Of a stretch of 6,085 nucleotides of DNA, positions 5,276 through 6,085 are shown in pieces (positions within the stretch are counted from its first letter, which is position 1; every line of letters begins with the position of its first letter). The position numbers and the translations under genes are program-made. This stretch comes from an uncultured Eubacteriaceae bacterium. Its GTDB lineage: Bacteria; Bacillota; Clostridia; Oscillospirales; Acutalibacteraceae. The notes under the pieces were generated by a model. It made no database searches, had not been told where the DNA came from, and saw nothing but the letters and a program-made list of their open reading frames with translations. The stretch is taken from contig CALCVR010000211.1 of NCBI GenBank assembly GCA_937905915.1, positions 1 to 6,085 of the forward strand, read 5' to 3'.

Positions 5276-6085
5276 ATGCAAGATGATGCGTTGAGAACGC
5301 GCTTTTTTTTAGGTTCCAATTCTCCTGTGGGATTCGTCGGCCGGTTTGACCGGCTGTACGATCCATCGGATGGATGGCGGGCTTTTTTAATCAAAGGAGG
5401 GCCGGGTACCGGGAAATCCTCCCTGATGAAGGGGGTTGCCAAAAGCGTCGGAGATGCGGGAGTGCCGTTTGAATTGGTACACTGCTCCTCCGATCCCGAT
5501 TCGTTGGACGGCGTGATTTTCCCTAGTTTAAAATGCTGTCTTTTAGATGCCACTGCTCCTCATGTGGTGGAACCCAAGTTTCCCGGTGCTTGTGAAACCA
5601 TTGTAAACCTAGGGGATCACTGGGACCACGCTTTCCTTCACAAGCATTATAAGGAGATTATTGCCACTTCCGAAGCTTGCTCAGCGCTTCACGAACGGGC
5701 CACTCGGTTCCTGGCCGCTGCCGGCAGCCTTCAGACCGACACCTATCGCTTTGCTTTGGAATGCACCGATACGGCTAAAATCAGCCGTTACGCCAGCCGT
5801 TTGGCCCGACGGGAATTGGGTCCGGCTTCCGATCAGATGGGCAAGGAGTCCATCCGGCTGCTCAGCGCTATAACTCCCTTGGGACCCATTTTCTTTGAAG
5901 AAACCATTGCCAAACTGTGTCCCCGTCTCTTTGTCATCCACGATGAACATGGGGCGTGTTCTCGGTTTTTGCTCATGCAGCTTCGGTCCTATGCATTGGC
6001 TGCCGGATACGATATCATCTCTTGTTTCTGTTCCATGTCGCCCCACGACAAACTGGATCATGTGCTTATTCCATCCCTGGGAATC
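5276..6085 (+). CDS. PRK06851-like P-loop ATPase, 5' portion (cut by window edge)
   Basis: An open frame of 270 codons runs off the right edge. I recognise it as the PRK06851-type ATP-binding protein of Firmicutes, usually about 360-370 residues, with no established function. The order of features fits: F10-F-L-G-S-N near the N-terminus, Walker A G41-G-P-G-T-G-K-S48, then H69-C-S-S-D-P-D-S-L-D-G79, then C88-L-L-D91 (possibly Walker B-like) running into A-T-A-P-H-V-V-E-P-K, and an I-V-N-L-G-D-H-W-D segment near 109. A second P-loop-like half is expected beyond residue 200 from the family; the visible C-terminal part (R-L-F-V-I-H-D-E-H-G near 223) could be its start, but no second Walker A is seen before the edge. 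It has no signal peptide or membrane segment, so it is probably cytoplasmic. GGAGG (5262-5266) lies 9 nt before the ATG; a GTG at 5273 is an equally possible start. Confidence 0.85.
   Translation, partial: MQDDALRTRFFLGSNSPVGFVGRFDRLYDPSDGWRAFLIKGGPGTGKSSLMKGVAKSVGDAGVPFELVHCSSDPDSLDGVIFPSLKCCLLDATAPHVVEPKFPGACETIVNLGDHWDHAFLHKHYKEIIATSEACSALHERATRFLAAAGSLQTDTYRFALECTDTAKISRYASRLARRELGPASDQMGKESIRLLSAITPLGPIFFEETIAKLCPRLFVIHDEHGACSRFLLMQLRSYALAAGYDIISCFCSMSPHDKLDHVLIPSLGI

Noticed and set aside
5305..5311. In-frame T-TTT-TTA slippery heptamer within an 8-T run at the start of the ATPase gene
   Set aside because: The nearest stable hairpin (5340-5354) is 28 nt downstream, too far for usual -1 frameshift stimulation, and the codons encode a conserved F-F-L segment. 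It is more simply coding sequence.
5083..5553. Minus-strand ORF of 156 codons at the glycosylase-ATPase junction
   Set aside because: It runs antisense across the end of the glycosylase gene, the gap and the Walker A region of the ATPase gene. Both sense genes are clear, so this is a shadow.
5681..6061. Minus-strand ORF of 126 codons near the right edge
   Set aside because: It is antisense to the ATPase gene, whose frame stays open to the edge and carries family motifs.

Overview
The window looks like chromosomal core sequence from a spore-forming Firmicute of the class Clostridia. The evidence is the gene order (site-2 protease, scpA, scpB, a DUF2953 protein, gerW/ytfJ, a sporulation-type D,D-carboxypeptidase), strong AGGAGG-type ribosome binding sites and consensus sigma-A promoters. 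A mid-GC, Oscillospiraceae/Ruminococcaceae-like genome is my best guess, but the sequence alone does not fix the genus. I see no mobile element, CRISPR array, rRNA or tRNA.

Left three quarters (positions 1-4447, minus strand): one tightly packed operon, read from right to left. A promoter at 4419-4447 (TTGTAA, 17 bp, TATAAT) lies just ahead of an M50 site-2 protease gene. Then follow scpA, scpB (overlapping scpA by 10 bp), a DUF2953 membrane protein, gerW/ytfJ, a dacF-like carboxypeptidase and a possible small membrane protein. A good ribosome binding site at 11-17 indicates that another gene starts right at the left edge. The operon joins chromosome segregation (ScpAB, the partners of SMC) with genes of spore formation, germination and cell-wall modification. 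Between gerW and dacF the transcript can fold into a hairpin that buries the dacF ribosome binding site and start codon.

Divergent intergenic region (about 4399-4562): two back-to-back sigma-A-type promoters, separated by a 26-nt run of uninterrupted pyrimidines (plus strand).

Right quarter (4497-6085, plus strand): a family 4 iron-sulfur uracil-DNA glycosylase with its own promoter. After a 113-116 bp gap with a possible weak terminator comes the first 270 codons of a P-loop ATPase of the poorly characterised PRK06851 type, cut by the right edge.

Most of the window is ordinary core genome. The points worth a second look are the gerW-dacF hairpin, the unnamed small protein after dacF, the very short leader of the protease operon, the purine/pyrimidine tract between the promoters, and the uncharacterised ATPase.
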